64,000 nucleotides of DNA, from the NCBI GenBank assembly GCA_949987705.1, contig OX465286.1, positions 24,168,045-24,232,044 on the forward strand. Reading direction: 5' to 3'. The stretch comes from Thereva unica (Eukaryota > Arthropoda > Insecta > Diptera > Therevidae). A model generated the notes under the pieces. It was not told where the DNA came from, ran no database searches, and worked only from the letters and a program-made list of their open reading frames with translations. Numbering within the stretch: the stretch's first letter is position 1; every line of letters starts with the position of its first letter. Of the stretch, positions 32,282-41,019 are shown piece by piece. Position numbers and translations under genes: made by a program.

Positions 32282-32930
32282 GGTGAGGTTTCAAGTGTAA
32301 TCTAACAGTAATTGTTTCTCCTCTAAAGTTTATCAGATCACCGTCTTGATCAACTAATTTCAACACAAGCGAGCTTATCCTTTTAACATTCACAGGCAAA
32401 TAAATGACGTTTCTGGGCACTTCAACTATTTTATACCCTGGACTCACTTTGGGAGAAAATTCGTGAAGCGTGTGAACCGGTGTATTATTTACAATGTTGC
32501 ATTCAACACGAATTACATTAATTTTTATTATATTAACTGGTAAGTCTGACTCATTTTATACATTGGGTTCCAATTCACGTTTACTAAACCCTAGTAATGG
32601 ACCAATCGAGAGTGGATTATTAAAATTTATTTTTTGGGTGCTCTTTATTTCAGTTTTCAAAGTGTTATTGTTAGCTACAATATCAACTGTTTGTTTGCTC
32701 TCTTTTTTAATAAATGCCGCAATATCATCAATTTCATATGAACCTTCTGGAATTTGTATGACATCTCTTCCCACATGAAATAAGTTGTTTCTTTTATCTA
32801 CATTCGGTATTGAATTATAAGTTTGTAAATCAATCAATCCGCAAACGTAGTCTGTAATAAGATCTAAAGGTGGAAAATATTCAGCTGTTAGGGTAGATGA
32901 ATTACCAGTCAATGTTAGCGTTAACGACAT
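32268..32930 (-). pseudogene. Polinton minor capsid (penton-like) protein with one nonsense codon
   Basis: ATG at 32930 (MSLTLTLTGNSSTLTAEYFP); N-terminal region with YVCGLIDLQTYNSIPNV and IPEGSYEIDDIAAFI. A single in-frame TAA at 32556-32558 follows KRELEPNV. The same frame then continues SDLPVNIIKINVIRVECNIV to LHLKPHHADI and the natural stop at 32268, about 220 aa in all. Size and beta-rich sequence fit the single-jelly-roll penton protein of Polintons. The nonsense codon makes this copy defective. Confidence 0.75.
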
Positions 32931-32990
32931 GATAAATGAAATGCTGTTGTAATAGGATTTAATGCTTTATTTATACTTATATACATATAT

Positions 32991-33269
32991 TTAGTCTGTC
33001 TTAGAGCGATTATACAGAAACCTTAAACACAAGTGACCACAAATTACAGAATTATAATTTTGATAATTTTCATAATTATACATTATTTTATTTCCTAAAT
33101 AATTTAAAAGATCTTTTGGCGGTTGTAAGTTTCCAAAACTATCAAAGTATTCAATATTAGATCCCTTTTGATGGTATGCTACCCAGTGTGTACCCGAACC
33201 TGATGAATAATCCAAATTGATGATTCCACATTCATTTCTCCTAGGTCTTTTGGGAAGTTCATCAAGCAT
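32991..33269 (-). CDS. Polinton adenain-like cysteine protease (C5 family)
   Basis: Matures the capsid proteins in related viruses. Catalytic His in GTHWVAYH near the N-terminus, an acidic residue in YFDSFGN, and Cys in VICGHLCLRFLY at the C-terminus, in the adenain order. The first ATG gives 92 aa, but the same frame is open upstream to about 33370 and encodes the family-typical YIPHFRGVFMLDELPKR, so the true protein is longer. No upstream ATG is in frame before the preceding gene's end, so the start is either non-AUG, lost by mutation or reached from the upstream gene. Confidence 0.85.
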   Translation of the reverse strand: MLDELPKRPRRNECGIINLDYSSGSGTHWVAYHQKGSNIEYFDSFGNLQPPKDLLNYLGNKIMYNYENYQNYNSVICGHLCLRFLYNRSKTD

Positions 33270-33349
33270 AAAGACTCCTCTGAAATGTGGTATGTATTGA
33301 CTGTGCTTATATAAATCATGTTCGTTTAATGGACGATTGGGTAGCGTTT

Positions 33350-34183
33350 TCAGTAGTTTTTTGTCTGTGGATTTAAGTAAAGTCCTAACCCCTTTCTATA
33401 TGGCTTTAAATATAGACCCTTTCCGCTTTTCCCTAAAGCTATTGCCTCCATTGTCTGATTGTGACGTTTGTTTTCCTCCAACTGCTGTTTAGCCTTACTT
33501 GCATCGTTAACAGCTTTTGCAATTCCAGCTGCACCGCCTGTCAATGCGCCTAATGCAGAAAGTCCAGCAAAAATGGGGATGAGAGGTAAAACTCCTCCAA
33601 CTCTTGGTATGGGAATAATACGAGGTGTTCTTGTGCATTTTCTTTTTCCTCTAAAAACATTTCTGGTAGCGCCAAGAGCAAGCTGTATCGCTTCTTTTAA
33701 AGAGCCTGGTTTTTTTGTTTTCAAGATATTTCGTGCTTCTCGAACTCCGTTTTGTAATGTTAATTTAATTTTAGGTTTTTTAATTGAACTTTTTGCTTTT
33801 TTTAAACCCATCCCAAGTTTAAGTTTTGTCTTCATAGCGTTTGTTACAAGCCAACCATTAAGTCGTTCTCCTAATAATGCGTCCCTAGATTTCACTCTCG
33901 CCCACGCTTTTTCTGCTAATATACGATCAGCGATATGTCGATCTTCAATATTTTTATGTTTGTTATATGCGATATCGTGTTCTTTGCAGGCAGCGTCTAG
34001 AGGATTTATACCGGGATCGCCTCTAGCCAATCTTTCTTGCAGTTTAGTACCAGGACCGCAATACTGATAACCAGGCAAATGCAATTCAAAAGGCAATTTG
34101 TTTATTGTAGAATTCACGAAGCCTTTCCCCGTGTATGTTTTATGTTGCCATCGGTTTTTGTTAATTTTTTTATGTTCTATCAT
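33350..34183 (-). CDS. Polinton capsid-associated protein: PLA2-like domain plus pX-like C-terminus
   Basis: 277 aa, intact. Residues ~36-75 hold the phospholipase A2-like signature (YQYCGPGTKL for the Ca loop, then DPGINPLDAACKEHDIAY with the His-Asp pair), as in parvovirus VP1 unique regions and some Polintons. The middle is strongly basic (KLGMGLKKAKSSIKKPKIK), compatible with DNA binding. Residues ~200-235 are a hydrophobic Gly/Ala-rich segment (LPLIPIFAGLSALGALTGG), then a coiled-coil-like stretch and short repeats GLYLKPYRKGLGLYL. Layout resembles adenoviral core/membrane-lytic proteins. Roles in endosomal escape or genome condensation are inferred, not shown. Confidence 0.75.
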   Translation of the reverse strand: MIEHKKINKNRWQHKTYTGKGFVNSTINKLPFELHLPGYQYCGPGTKLQERLARGDPGINPLDAACKEHDIAYNKHKNIEDRHIADRILAEKAWARVKSRDALLGERLNGWLVTNAMKTKLKLGMGLKKAKSSIKKPKIKLTLQNGVREARNILKTKKPGSLKEAIQLALGATRNVFRGKRKCTRTPRIIPIPRVGGVLPLIPIFAGLSALGALTGGAAGIAKAVNDASKAKQQLEENKRHNQTMEAIALGKSGKGLYLKPYRKGLGLYLNPQTKNY

Positions 34184-34283
34184 TCAGTAGACCTTTTGCG
34201 AAATTTCTATGTGTGCTACAGCTTAGATACCTTGAAACTAACATAAAAATGTAATTCTTCTAATATATATATTAGTTTTCAAT

Positions 34284-34968
34284 ATGAGATTCGTCAAGCA
34301 ACAAGTGTCTTTACCCATTAGAAATATCGAGATAAATTCAGACAAACCCAAACAAAGACATGGATCATTATTACCCAATACAATAAGGGCTGTCGTTGCA
34401 GGACCATCTAACTGTGGTAAAACCAATCTTATGATTAGTCTTATCGAACACCCGAACGGACTCAAATTTCAAAATATATATATCTATTCAAAATCACTTT
34501 ATCAGCCAAAGTATGAGTATTTGAAGCAAATAATAAAGCCCATATCTGGAATGGGATTCAATACATTTTCTGAAAATTCTGATATAACTCCACCAGAAAA
34601 AGCAAAGTCTAATTCTATTTTTATTTTTGATGATGTGGCTTGTGACAAGCAAAATAATATACGATCATATTTTTGTATGGGTCGGCATAATGACATGTGA
34701 CAGTTTTTATCTCTGTCAAACCTATACACATATACCTAAGCACTTAATTCGAGACAACGCAAATCTTCTTATTCTATTTAAACAGGATGATATGAATCTT
34801 AAGCATGTTTATAACGATCATGTAAACACAGACATGTCTTTTACTGCTTTCAGAAATGCATGTGCAGAGTGCTGGAAGGATAAATATGGCTTCCTTGTGA
34901 TCGATAAAGATAGTCCAATAAGCAAAGGACGTTATCGTAAAGGATTTGATTTGTATATTATCATATAA
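34284..34968 (+). pseudogene. Polinton genome-packaging ATPase (FtsK/HerA, A32-like), one frameshift
   Basis: Walker A AGPSNCGKTNLM near residue 40 and Walker B SIFIFDDVACD near residue 115 identify a P-loop packaging ATPase. The frame from ATG 34284 ends RHNDM at 34700. One base out of frame the protein continues DSFYLCQTYTHIPKHLIRDN to GFDLYIII at 34968, about 228 aa together, normal for the family. Transcribed divergently from the minus-strand virion block; 100 bp separates the two ATGs. Confidence 0.9.
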
Positions 34969-34994
34969 ATACAATACGTTACTAAAATACTTAT

Positions 34995-35190
34995 TAGATC
35001 TGTTGAATCAGTTAACAGACCTGTTAAAGCAGTAAGGAGACCTGTTGAAGCAGTTGAACCAGTTAACAGACCAGTTAAAAAGCAGCTGAACCAGTTAACA
35101 GGCCAGTTAAAAAGCAGTTGAACCAGTTAACAGACCAGTTAAAAAGCTGTTGAACCAGTTAACAGATCCGTTGAAGCAGTTAATTTACCA
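34995..35190 (+). repeat. Minisatellite of ~30-bp units upstream of the next ORF
   Basis: About six imperfect units of GTTGAACCAGTTAACAGACC plus AGTTAAAAAGC. In one frame it reads VNRPVK-like repeats, so it may derive from a coding repeat, but stops break that frame before the next ATG. Confidence 0.8.
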
Positions 35191-35240
35191 GTTACAGTCA
35201 ACTGGGTGGGGGGATTGTTTAAGCTGTTGACCAACTAAAA

Positions 35241-36179
35241 ATGGAATACAAAGAAAGATTTGAACACAACAAGAAAGATCTAATAAGGAACATTATAAAA
35301 ACAAGAAATATCATACGAAAGAAATTTCAGGCTATTAAAAGCGGTAGAGTTGATACAGAAGCTCAACTAGAAGCTGCATTTGAACCTGTAACAAAACCAT
35401 TAAAAGAACTCGTAACAAAAGTGAAACAGGAGCCGCAAGGTGAAACAAAATGTAAACTTAAAGAAGAATATCAGGATTATGATCATTTGAAAGCAACTCT
35501 AAAAACGAAATTTCCAAAAATGGAAGTTACAAGTACACCACTAAAGCATAAAGACTTTTCTTTAATGTCGGAAGATGAATTTGCAACACCTACTCACTCA
35601 AAAACATTAGTTGAAAGATCGGATAACAATCTTAGTTTATCCACTAGATTAGCTGATAAATATTTCCAATTATATGTTGAAAAAAATCCTAAAATTGATT
35701 ACACTTATGGAGTTTACTTTGATAATAATGAATGGAAAATTGGAGATTCAAAGATTGAATGTAACGAAGATAATTTTGTTATTAAAGGAAAGTCGTATAC
35801 AATAACACTAGGCTTACTCGAGCTAATTTTTATGAAAAAGCCGTCAAAAAGTTTATATACTAATGAAGATTTACTAAATTATGGGTCTATTCTAAAAGAC
35901 ACTCATGCTCATAGACGAGGATATTCGACGGAAGAACAAATCAAAGGAAGTCGAGGTTCTAAGTATAAAGAAATTATTAGCAAAATTTTAAACAAACAAG
36001 GAATGGGTTTAATGAATTTACCTAAGAATAATATTGATTATATTTATTGGGATGATCCGAATGAACTTATAGACCGGTTGCGTCTCCTTATTGCTTCTGA
36101 GCAAGCGGGCAACAATAGTCATCATAACGAAATCATGTCAATAATTGAAGAATTAAGAGAAGCCAACTTGATAATATAA
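35241..36179 (+). CDS. Conserved Polinton protein (DUF8207-like), 312 aa
   Basis: Intact frame from ATG 35241. N-terminal ~90 residues are basic and helical (KKDLIRNIIKTRNIIRKKFQ, LKELVTKVKQE), probably coiled coil. The C-terminal domain (from ~150) has YGVYFDNNEWKIGDSKIE, TITLGLLELIFMKKP, LLNYGSILKDTHAHRRGY and a terminal GMGLMNLP...YWDDPNELIDRLRLLIASEQAGNNSH. I believe this matches the DUF8207 family common in insect Polintons, from memory only. Position between packaging and fibre-like genes suggests a virion or morphogenesis role (inference). Confidence 0.65.
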   Translation: MEYKERFEHNKKDLIRNIIKTRNIIRKKFQAIKSGRVDTEAQLEAAFEPVTKPLKELVTKVKQEPQGETKCKLKEEYQDYDHLKATLKTKFPKMEVTSTPLKHKDFSLMSEDEFATPTHSKTLVERSDNNLSLSTRLADKYFQLYVEKNPKIDYTYGVYFDNNEWKIGDSKIECNEDNFVIKGKSYTITLGLLELIFMKKPSKSLYTNEDLLNYGSILKDTHAHRRGYSTEEQIKGSRGSKYKEIISKILNKQGMGLMNLPKNNIDYIYWDDPNELIDRLRLLIASEQAGNNSHHNEIMSIIEELREANLII

Positions 36180-36215
36180 ATATCATACATTTATCATTTT
36201 AAATTTACTTAAACT

Positions 36216-36716
36216 ATGAGCGTTGACAAGTTCGGGAGATTTTCTCATCAAGCAAAAGTAGGACGAACTGGTGAGAGAGGACCAAGAGGTTTGCCTGGAG
36301 AGCGGGGATCTCAAGGCCCACCTGGTATAGGTTTTCAACTTACTTCTGATGGTGATTATGATCTTAATGATAAGTGTATTAAAAATCTTAAAAATCCCGT
36401 GGAAAATAGAGATGGTGTAAATAAATTGTATGTTGATGAGTGGATAGTCTTAGTCAGCTCTTCCGTAAAAGCTTTGGAAGAATTATTGAAGCAAACTCTT
36501 ACTAATGAATTGAAGAAGGAGAGAAATAATTTAGAAAAGTTAAAATTAGAAAATCAGCAGTTTACAAATAAATCAGTAGAAGTTTTACATAATAAGCTAA
36601 AAAGCTATATTGATGAAGGATTGAGACAGATTTGGGGTGCATTAAAAGGATTAATAGATGTAGAAACATTAACAATTTCATCCGGAACCACTCCTGTAGA
36701 GCTTCATGATGAGTAA
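36216..36716 (+). CDS. Collagen-like fibre candidate, 166 aa
   Basis: MSVDKFGRFS then about nine Gly-X-Y triplets (GERGPRGLPGERGSQGPPG, residues ~19-37). A GFQLTSDGDYDLNDKCIKNL block resembles the head-linker of phage/virus fibre proteins (…PVENRDGVNKLYVDEW). A long coiled coil follows (residues ~85-145). Trimerisation through the collagen helix and coiled coil is likely; a spike/fibre role is inferred. The last 11 bp overlap the integrase start. Confidence 0.7.
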   Translation: MSVDKFGRFSHQAKVGRTGERGPRGLPGERGSQGPPGIGFQLTSDGDYDLNDKCIKNLKNPVENRDGVNKLYVDEWIVLVSSSVKALEELLKQTLTNELKKERNNLEKLKLENQQFTNKSVEVLHNKLKSYIDEGLRQIWGALKGLIDVETLTISSGTTPVELHDE

Positions 36717-37630
36717 AAGACACATTGTAGACGAATTACATAATTCCGCACGGAAAAATTTTAAAAGGCGACGTGTTATTATTAAAGGATTGGACGACCA
36801 CTGGCAAGCTGATTTGGTTGAAATGGGCGCCTACTCTCGACAAAATAATGGATACAATTTCGTGTTGACTGTCATTGATGCATTTTCTAAATTTGCGTGG
36901 GCCATTCCTGTAAAGAAAAAGACTGGTATTGAAGTTGCAGGAGCCATGAAAACTATTTTTGAAGGCGGCAGAACACCCAGAAACTTACAGACTGATGACG
37001 GAAAAGAGTTCTTTAATAATAATTTTCAAAACTTGATGAAGAAATATAAAGTTAACCATTATTCAACATATAGTCCATTGAAGGCTTCTATAGTTGAGCG
37101 ATTTAATAGAACGTTAAAAGGAACAATGTGGAAAGAATTCAGCATTAGAGGAGCATATAAATGGATTGATATAATAAAAGATTTAGTTTTGAGTTATAAT
37201 AATAAAAAACACCGTACAACAAAAATGAAACCAATCGATGTAAACAAATCAAACGAAAAACAATTACTTTTAACAGCATACAATCACATAAAAGTTTTTC
37301 ATTCATCTAAATACAAAGTTGGAGATTTTGTGCGAATAAGCAAATATAAACATGTTTTTGAGAAAGGATATACACCAAATTGGACTACTGAAATATTTAA
37401 AATTCGGAAAATTCAACTTACAAACCCAGTAACATATCTTCTAGAAGACCACCAGGGGCACCCCATCAAAGGAGGATTCTATGAGTTAGAATTGCAAAAG
37501 ACAAAAAAATCCACACGTTTACCTAGTCGAAAAAATCTTGAAAAGAAGTGGAGATAAGGTTTACGTTAAATGGCTAGGATTTCCATCAAAAGACAATTCA
37601 TGGATTTATAAAAAAGATGTATTGTTGTAA
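36706..37630 (+). pseudogene. Polinton integrase with C-terminal chromodomain, frameshift at an A7 run
   Basis: Retroviral/Gypsy-type DDE integrase: core residues in DHWQADLVEM, LQTDDGKEFF and ASIVERFNRTLKG, about 284 aa to 37557. At the A7 run 37503-37509 the reading continues one base over as VYLVEKILKR...VYVKWLGFPSKDNSWI to a stop at 37630. This is a chromodomain (aromatic cage pattern Y...W...W), which targets methylated histones in chromoviral integrases and caps many Polinton integrases. Either the A7 is a mutation or a slippage site. Confidence 0.88.
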
Positions 37631-37747
37631 TACAAAAAATATATAAGAAAATAAATTTCATAATATTATTATTTCTTTTTTTTATATATATATATGCGCA
37701 AGTTTGTTTGAAAGCATCAGTTATATGAAAACTGGTTGGAGGAAAAG

Positions 37748-38134
37748 ATGTTTTGGGCAGAAAATATTCACAGTGGACAAAAGTATTGTATTTGTTCAAC
37801 GAAATGGCGTTGCTTTAGATTCATTAGGATTCATACATACGATATAGTTTCAAGTGTGTATATAACATTAGAAAATGGCAAAAGAAATGCCATCTGTCAT
37901 TATAAAAACGGAGAGCCTTTTCCAGAAAAATTAGAATGTGATTTCATATTTGATCCTTTTCAACATGTTAAAATTGAAGTTACTTCAGGAATTATAACGT
38001 TGATTGGACAAGTTGTTGATACAGTTAGAAGTGAACCTAAAACTTACGATTTTCCAGAGAATTGCCCCTTTGCTGACCTTGACAACGACTCTGAATGGAT
38101 AGATAAAAATAAAAGATCAGAAAGTGTTATATAA
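37748..38134 (+). CDS. Nucleoplasmin-like protein encoded by the Polinton (copy 1)
   Basis: The product opens MFWAENIHSGQKYCICSTKW and continues with FRFIRIHTYD, VYITLENG, ICHYKNGEPFPEKLECDFIF, HVKIEVTSGIITLIGQVV. This tracks the nucleoplasmin fold as found at the N-terminus of insect FKBP39/46 and nucleophosmins (MFWG..L.PGK.Y start, beta-strand pattern, final LxGxx). About 128 aa with an acidic/charged tail (DNDSEWIDKNKR). Nucleoplasmins chaperone histones; a role in chromatin assembly on the element's DNA is inferred. The MFW start at 37748 is chosen over any upstream non-ATG extension. Confidence 0.6.
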   Translation: MFWAENIHSGQKYCICSTKWRCFRFIRIHTYDIVSSVYITLENGKRNAICHYKNGEPFPEKLECDFIFDPFQHVKIEVTSGIITLIGQVVDTVRSEPKTYDFPENCPFADLDNDSEWIDKNKRSESVI

Positions 38135-38194
38135 ATTACTATACAAGTAAGGAAATACTTCATTTCTCTACGCAATTTCATCACATCATATACT

Positions 38195-38571
38195 ATGTTT
38201 TGGACTGAGACTCTCACTCATGGTCAAAAATACTGTACATGTGCAGTTGGATGGAAATGGTTTAGAATTATTAATGTAGAAGTCCTATTTTTAATTTAAG
38301 GGTGACTCCTCAGTACGGAGAATCAATACTTTTGATAGATCTTAAAAGTGACCAAAACCTTCCGAAACATTTCAATTTTGATTTTAAATTCGAAAATTAT
38401 GAGCATGTGAAAATAGAAGTATATATAGGACAAATGACTATCGTTGGAGAAGCTATAAATTCTATCAATTTAAAACGCGGGATATCATACAATTTATTTC
38501 CAATAAATTGCCCCTTTGGTAAGAATTACTGGGATGAACGTGCTAGATTAGAGAAAGAGACGGGTGCATGA
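38195..38571 (+). pseudogene. Nucleoplasmin-like protein, copy 2, frameshifted
   Basis: Tandem paralogue: MFWTETLTHGQKYCTCAVGW at 38195, a frame change near 38290 after FRIINVEVLF, then VTPQYGESILLIDLKSDQN, HVKIEVYIGQMTIVGEA and a GISYNLFPINCPFG tail that parallels TYDFPENCPFA in copy 1. Diverged strongly from copy 1 at the protein level, so the duplication is old. Confidence 0.6.
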
Positions 38572-38652
38572 AATCAATATATATGAAAAATCGCAATAGA
38601 ATATCTCTGCAGTTATAATCTTTGAATCGAAGTGTGCAGACGTAAAAAACCA

Positions 38653-39552
38653 ATGATTAAATATATTATATTCATACTTATTGCTTTATGCAATAATTGT
38701 CGGTCAATACCTGTAGATGTTAATCTTACTGATGAGAATAGCAGTAATTTAGATTTTTCATTAAATCTTCCGAATAATCAAACCGTACAAATTGCGTTGT
38801 CTTTTCGTTTGTTGACTTATAGTAATATTACTAATAATAATAATAATAATGATATAGAAATAAGTGATACACCTATTTTAAATACTGAAAATGAAAATAT
38901 TACTTCATCAGAGACTACTACTACTACACCTATTACAGCTCGCGATAATAAGAAGTTTGTGAGCGTTGAAGAAGCTATCGAAGGATTTAGGCAAGACCTC
39001 ATAAGAAAAGAAGTAGAAATTGGTGGAATTATAGAAAGTAAAGATATCTTTTACAGACACGCCTTATCAACAACATCCGTCCCTTCACGCATACTTCATC
39101 CCAACGAAAAACTTTTTTTAGTGCTTTTCCCAACAAAACATTTCTTATACGCACTATTTTGCACCACATTTTTCCTTACAAGTAATTCACGTATTTTATA
39201 TACACATTTTCAACACCACAATTTACATTTTGACACCACACCACAACTATTTTTACACACACGCACACACACACACACAATTCAAACACCCAAACAATCA
39301 TTTCACATCAATCAACTTTCTGCACTCAAACACTTTTTTCATATACACTTTCAACATCAACTGATCTTTTGCACATCAACACTTTCTCCACTAAAGTGCA
39401 TTTTCCACAATCAAGACTTTTTTACACCAAATTTTTCCAATCAAGTGCTTTTTGCACACTCAACACTTTTTTTATATGAACTTTTCCAACTCGAGTGCTT
39501 TTTGCACACTCACGTTTTTTTATATGAACTTTTTGCACTTTTTTTCTCATGA
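38653..39552 (+). CDS. Secreted/surface protein candidate whose ORF runs into the right TIR
   Basis: From ATG 38653 a signal peptide (MIKYIIFILIALCNNCRS) is followed by an Asn/Thr-rich ectodomain with several N-X-S/T sites (NLT, NSS, NQT, NIT) and an acidic helical region (VSVEEAIEGFRQDLIRKEVE). From 39060 the frame reads through the inverted repeat as low-complexity H/T/F-rich peptide to 39552, which is probably not authentic protein. A glycoprotein or fusion-protein position is possible, but no fusion peptide or confident transmembrane helix is seen. Confidence 0.45.
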   Translation: MIKYIIFILIALCNNCRSIPVDVNLTDENSSNLDFSLNLPNNQTVQIALSFRLLTYSNITNNNNNNDIEISDTPILNTENENITSSETTTTTPITARDNKKFVSVEEAIEGFRQDLIRKEVEIGGIIESKDIFYRHALSTTSVPSRILHPNEKLFLVLFPTKHFLYALFCTTFFLTSNSRILYTHFQHHNLHFDTTPQLFLHTRTHTHTIQTPKQSFHINQLSALKHFFHIHFQHQLIFCTSTLSPLKCIFHNQDFFTPNFSNQVLFAHSTLFLYELFQLECFLHTHVFLYELFALFFS

Positions 39553-39984
39553 GTTAGAATCCCCATATTCATACTACTTGCCCCAATTTAAATGGCAATC
39601 AAAACAATAACTTTAGGTCTTTCTTTAGCATTTTTCTGCACGTAATTTTTTTTATTTACCACCGCACAACATGAAAAACTCAACATTTTTTTCTAATGAA
39701 ACACGGGATAACCACCGCGAATGTAAACAAAGTGGCCACCTTTACAATTAACACATTTAATCACTCAATTTTTTTAAATTTCTTTAATCAAATCACATGA
39801 GGTTTACATGAATATAATAGTTTCCACTGTAAGACACTAAAAAACACTAAAATCGAAATAAACTTCTTAATTTCTAGGTATCACTTCCATGCCAACGTTT
39901 TAATTCAATTGTTGTCAGGCATATCGACTAAATACCTTTCTTTTAACATAATTATTTCACTAAACAATAACAAAAAATAATTCT
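39060..39984 (-). repeat. Right terminal inverted repeat of the Polinton
   Basis: Reverse complement of 24402-25356 apart from the 134-bp insert and scattered changes. Contains an (AC)n tract near 39260. Confidence 0.93.
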
Positions 39985-40627
39985 AAAATCCACTTCTCCA
40001 TACGATTTGACAGAAACTGAATATTGCACCCGGAACACCGAATTGCTTACATGTGTGTGTGAACATGGCATGAGCATGGCTTTCTATATAGAAGGTTATG
40101 CTTAAATTCAACACAACCTTCTGTTTTTCAATTGGATTCAACAATATGTAAAGAGAAGCCTCACCTATCCTGGATCTCTTTTTTCTTGACTCAATATTCA
40201 AACGAAAATTCATATTTTAAGAAGAGACAAAAACAAAATTGTAAGAGAAAATTTAATATTGCTCGAAGCCAGAACAGATTACCAGAAACCGAAACCAAGA
40301 AAAGAAGAGAATATAGTGGAAACGGAAAATTTCTCTTGTCACATCCATCTGTTTGCCTCCGAAGAAGCTGCGTTTAGATCAGCTTCTGAGGGTACTGCAT
40401 CAACACAAACCTTTGCGTGAGTGTGAGTTCAATTAAATTGAATGTGTTGGAGTTTTCACATTGATTTTCTGGGCCAAATAGCTGGAGATATTGCAGCTTC
40501 CCCATGTGTGTAAGGCCTCGGCCACGATAAGAGCGGCACGAGAAAAATTTAACGTCTTTTTTTAGGAAGTTGCCTTTTTGGTCAAGGGAAGCAGTGCTTC
40601 CTTTGCTTCCAAAGAAGAACCGCCACT
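39985..40627. other. Non-coding stretch between Polinton and 28S fragment
   Basis: No recognisable gene or element. A short open frame (40132-40377) has no domain and biased K/R composition. Confidence 0.4.
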
Positions 40628-40950
40628 GCTCTAAGGTCGTATCCGTGCTGGACTGCAATGGTAGTAATGGGGCACTTGCATTGTATGGCAATAAACCATG
40701 AAAAGCTTATGTTTTTTCATAAGCGATAAACGGTTTAATGATGCCAATGTGTTATATAACATAGTTTATATTATTTGTATAAAAGAAGCAATAATATAAT
40801 AACTTGTTATTTTAACTAAACATTATTAAATACAATGCCAGTGCCTAGAATCAATTGTAAACGACTTTGGTAACGGGCAGGGTGTTGTAAGTGGTAGAGC
40901 AGCTGCCATACTGCGATCCACTGAAGCTCATCCTTTGCTTGACGATTCGG
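40628..40950 (+). rRNA. 28S rRNA 3'-end fragment
   Basis: GGTCGTATCCGTGCTGGACT and, further on, CCTAGAATCAATTGTAAACG, GGGTGTTGTAAGTGGTAGAG and GCGATCCACTGAAGCTCATC are 3'-terminal 28S sequences of insects. The 5' limit is approximate (confident from about 40816). Followed by a hairpin and then, out of natural order, by a mid-28S segment. Confidence 0.8.
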
Positions 40951-40955
40951 GTGTT

Positions 40956-40984
40956 AGCTGCCAATGCATTTGGCATTGGCAGCT
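40956..40984 (+). terminator. Perfect hairpin just after the 28S 3' end
   Basis: AGCTGCCAATGC and its exact reverse complement GCATTGGCAGCT separated by ATTTG: a 12-bp stem with 5-nt loop, beginning about 6 bp after the last recognisable 28S base. It could be a processing or termination signal for Pol I transcripts, or a small foldback; function unproven. Confidence 0.4.
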
Positions 40985-41019
40985 GCACAATTATCTTTTT
41001 ATAAAGATAAAAGATATAT

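Larger units (their letters stand above)
24402..39984. mobile_element. Polinton/Maverick, full-length, degenerate (about 15.6 kb)
   Basis: Bounded by ~0.95-kb inverted repeats whose outer ends both start AGAATTATT. It carries the hallmark set: protein-primed PolB, retroviral-type integrase, FtsK/A32-like ATPase, adenain-type protease, double-jelly-roll major capsid and minor capsid, plus accessory genes. Gene blocks: plus (25950-30316), minus (30452-34183), plus (34284-39552). Frameshifts or stops in PolB, MCP, minor capsid, ATPase, integrase and one nucleoplasmin-like gene indicate an inactive copy. The expected 6-bp TSD was not found at these ends. Known biology: Polintons are self-synthesising, virus-related transposons. 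Confidence 0.95.

Noticed and set aside
38653..39059. Viral envelope/fusion glycoprotein in the Polinton
   Set aside because: Signal peptide and N-glycosylation sites are present, but there is no recognisable fusion peptide, cysteine pattern or membrane anchor before the TIR.
24396..39990. 6-bp target-site duplication of the Polinton
   Set aside because: AGAGAG on the left and AAAATC on the right do not match; ends may be eroded or the boundary is off by a few bases.
40500..40627. MITE with AGGCCTCGGCC start before the 28S fragment
   Set aside because: No convincing inverted partner or duplication found.
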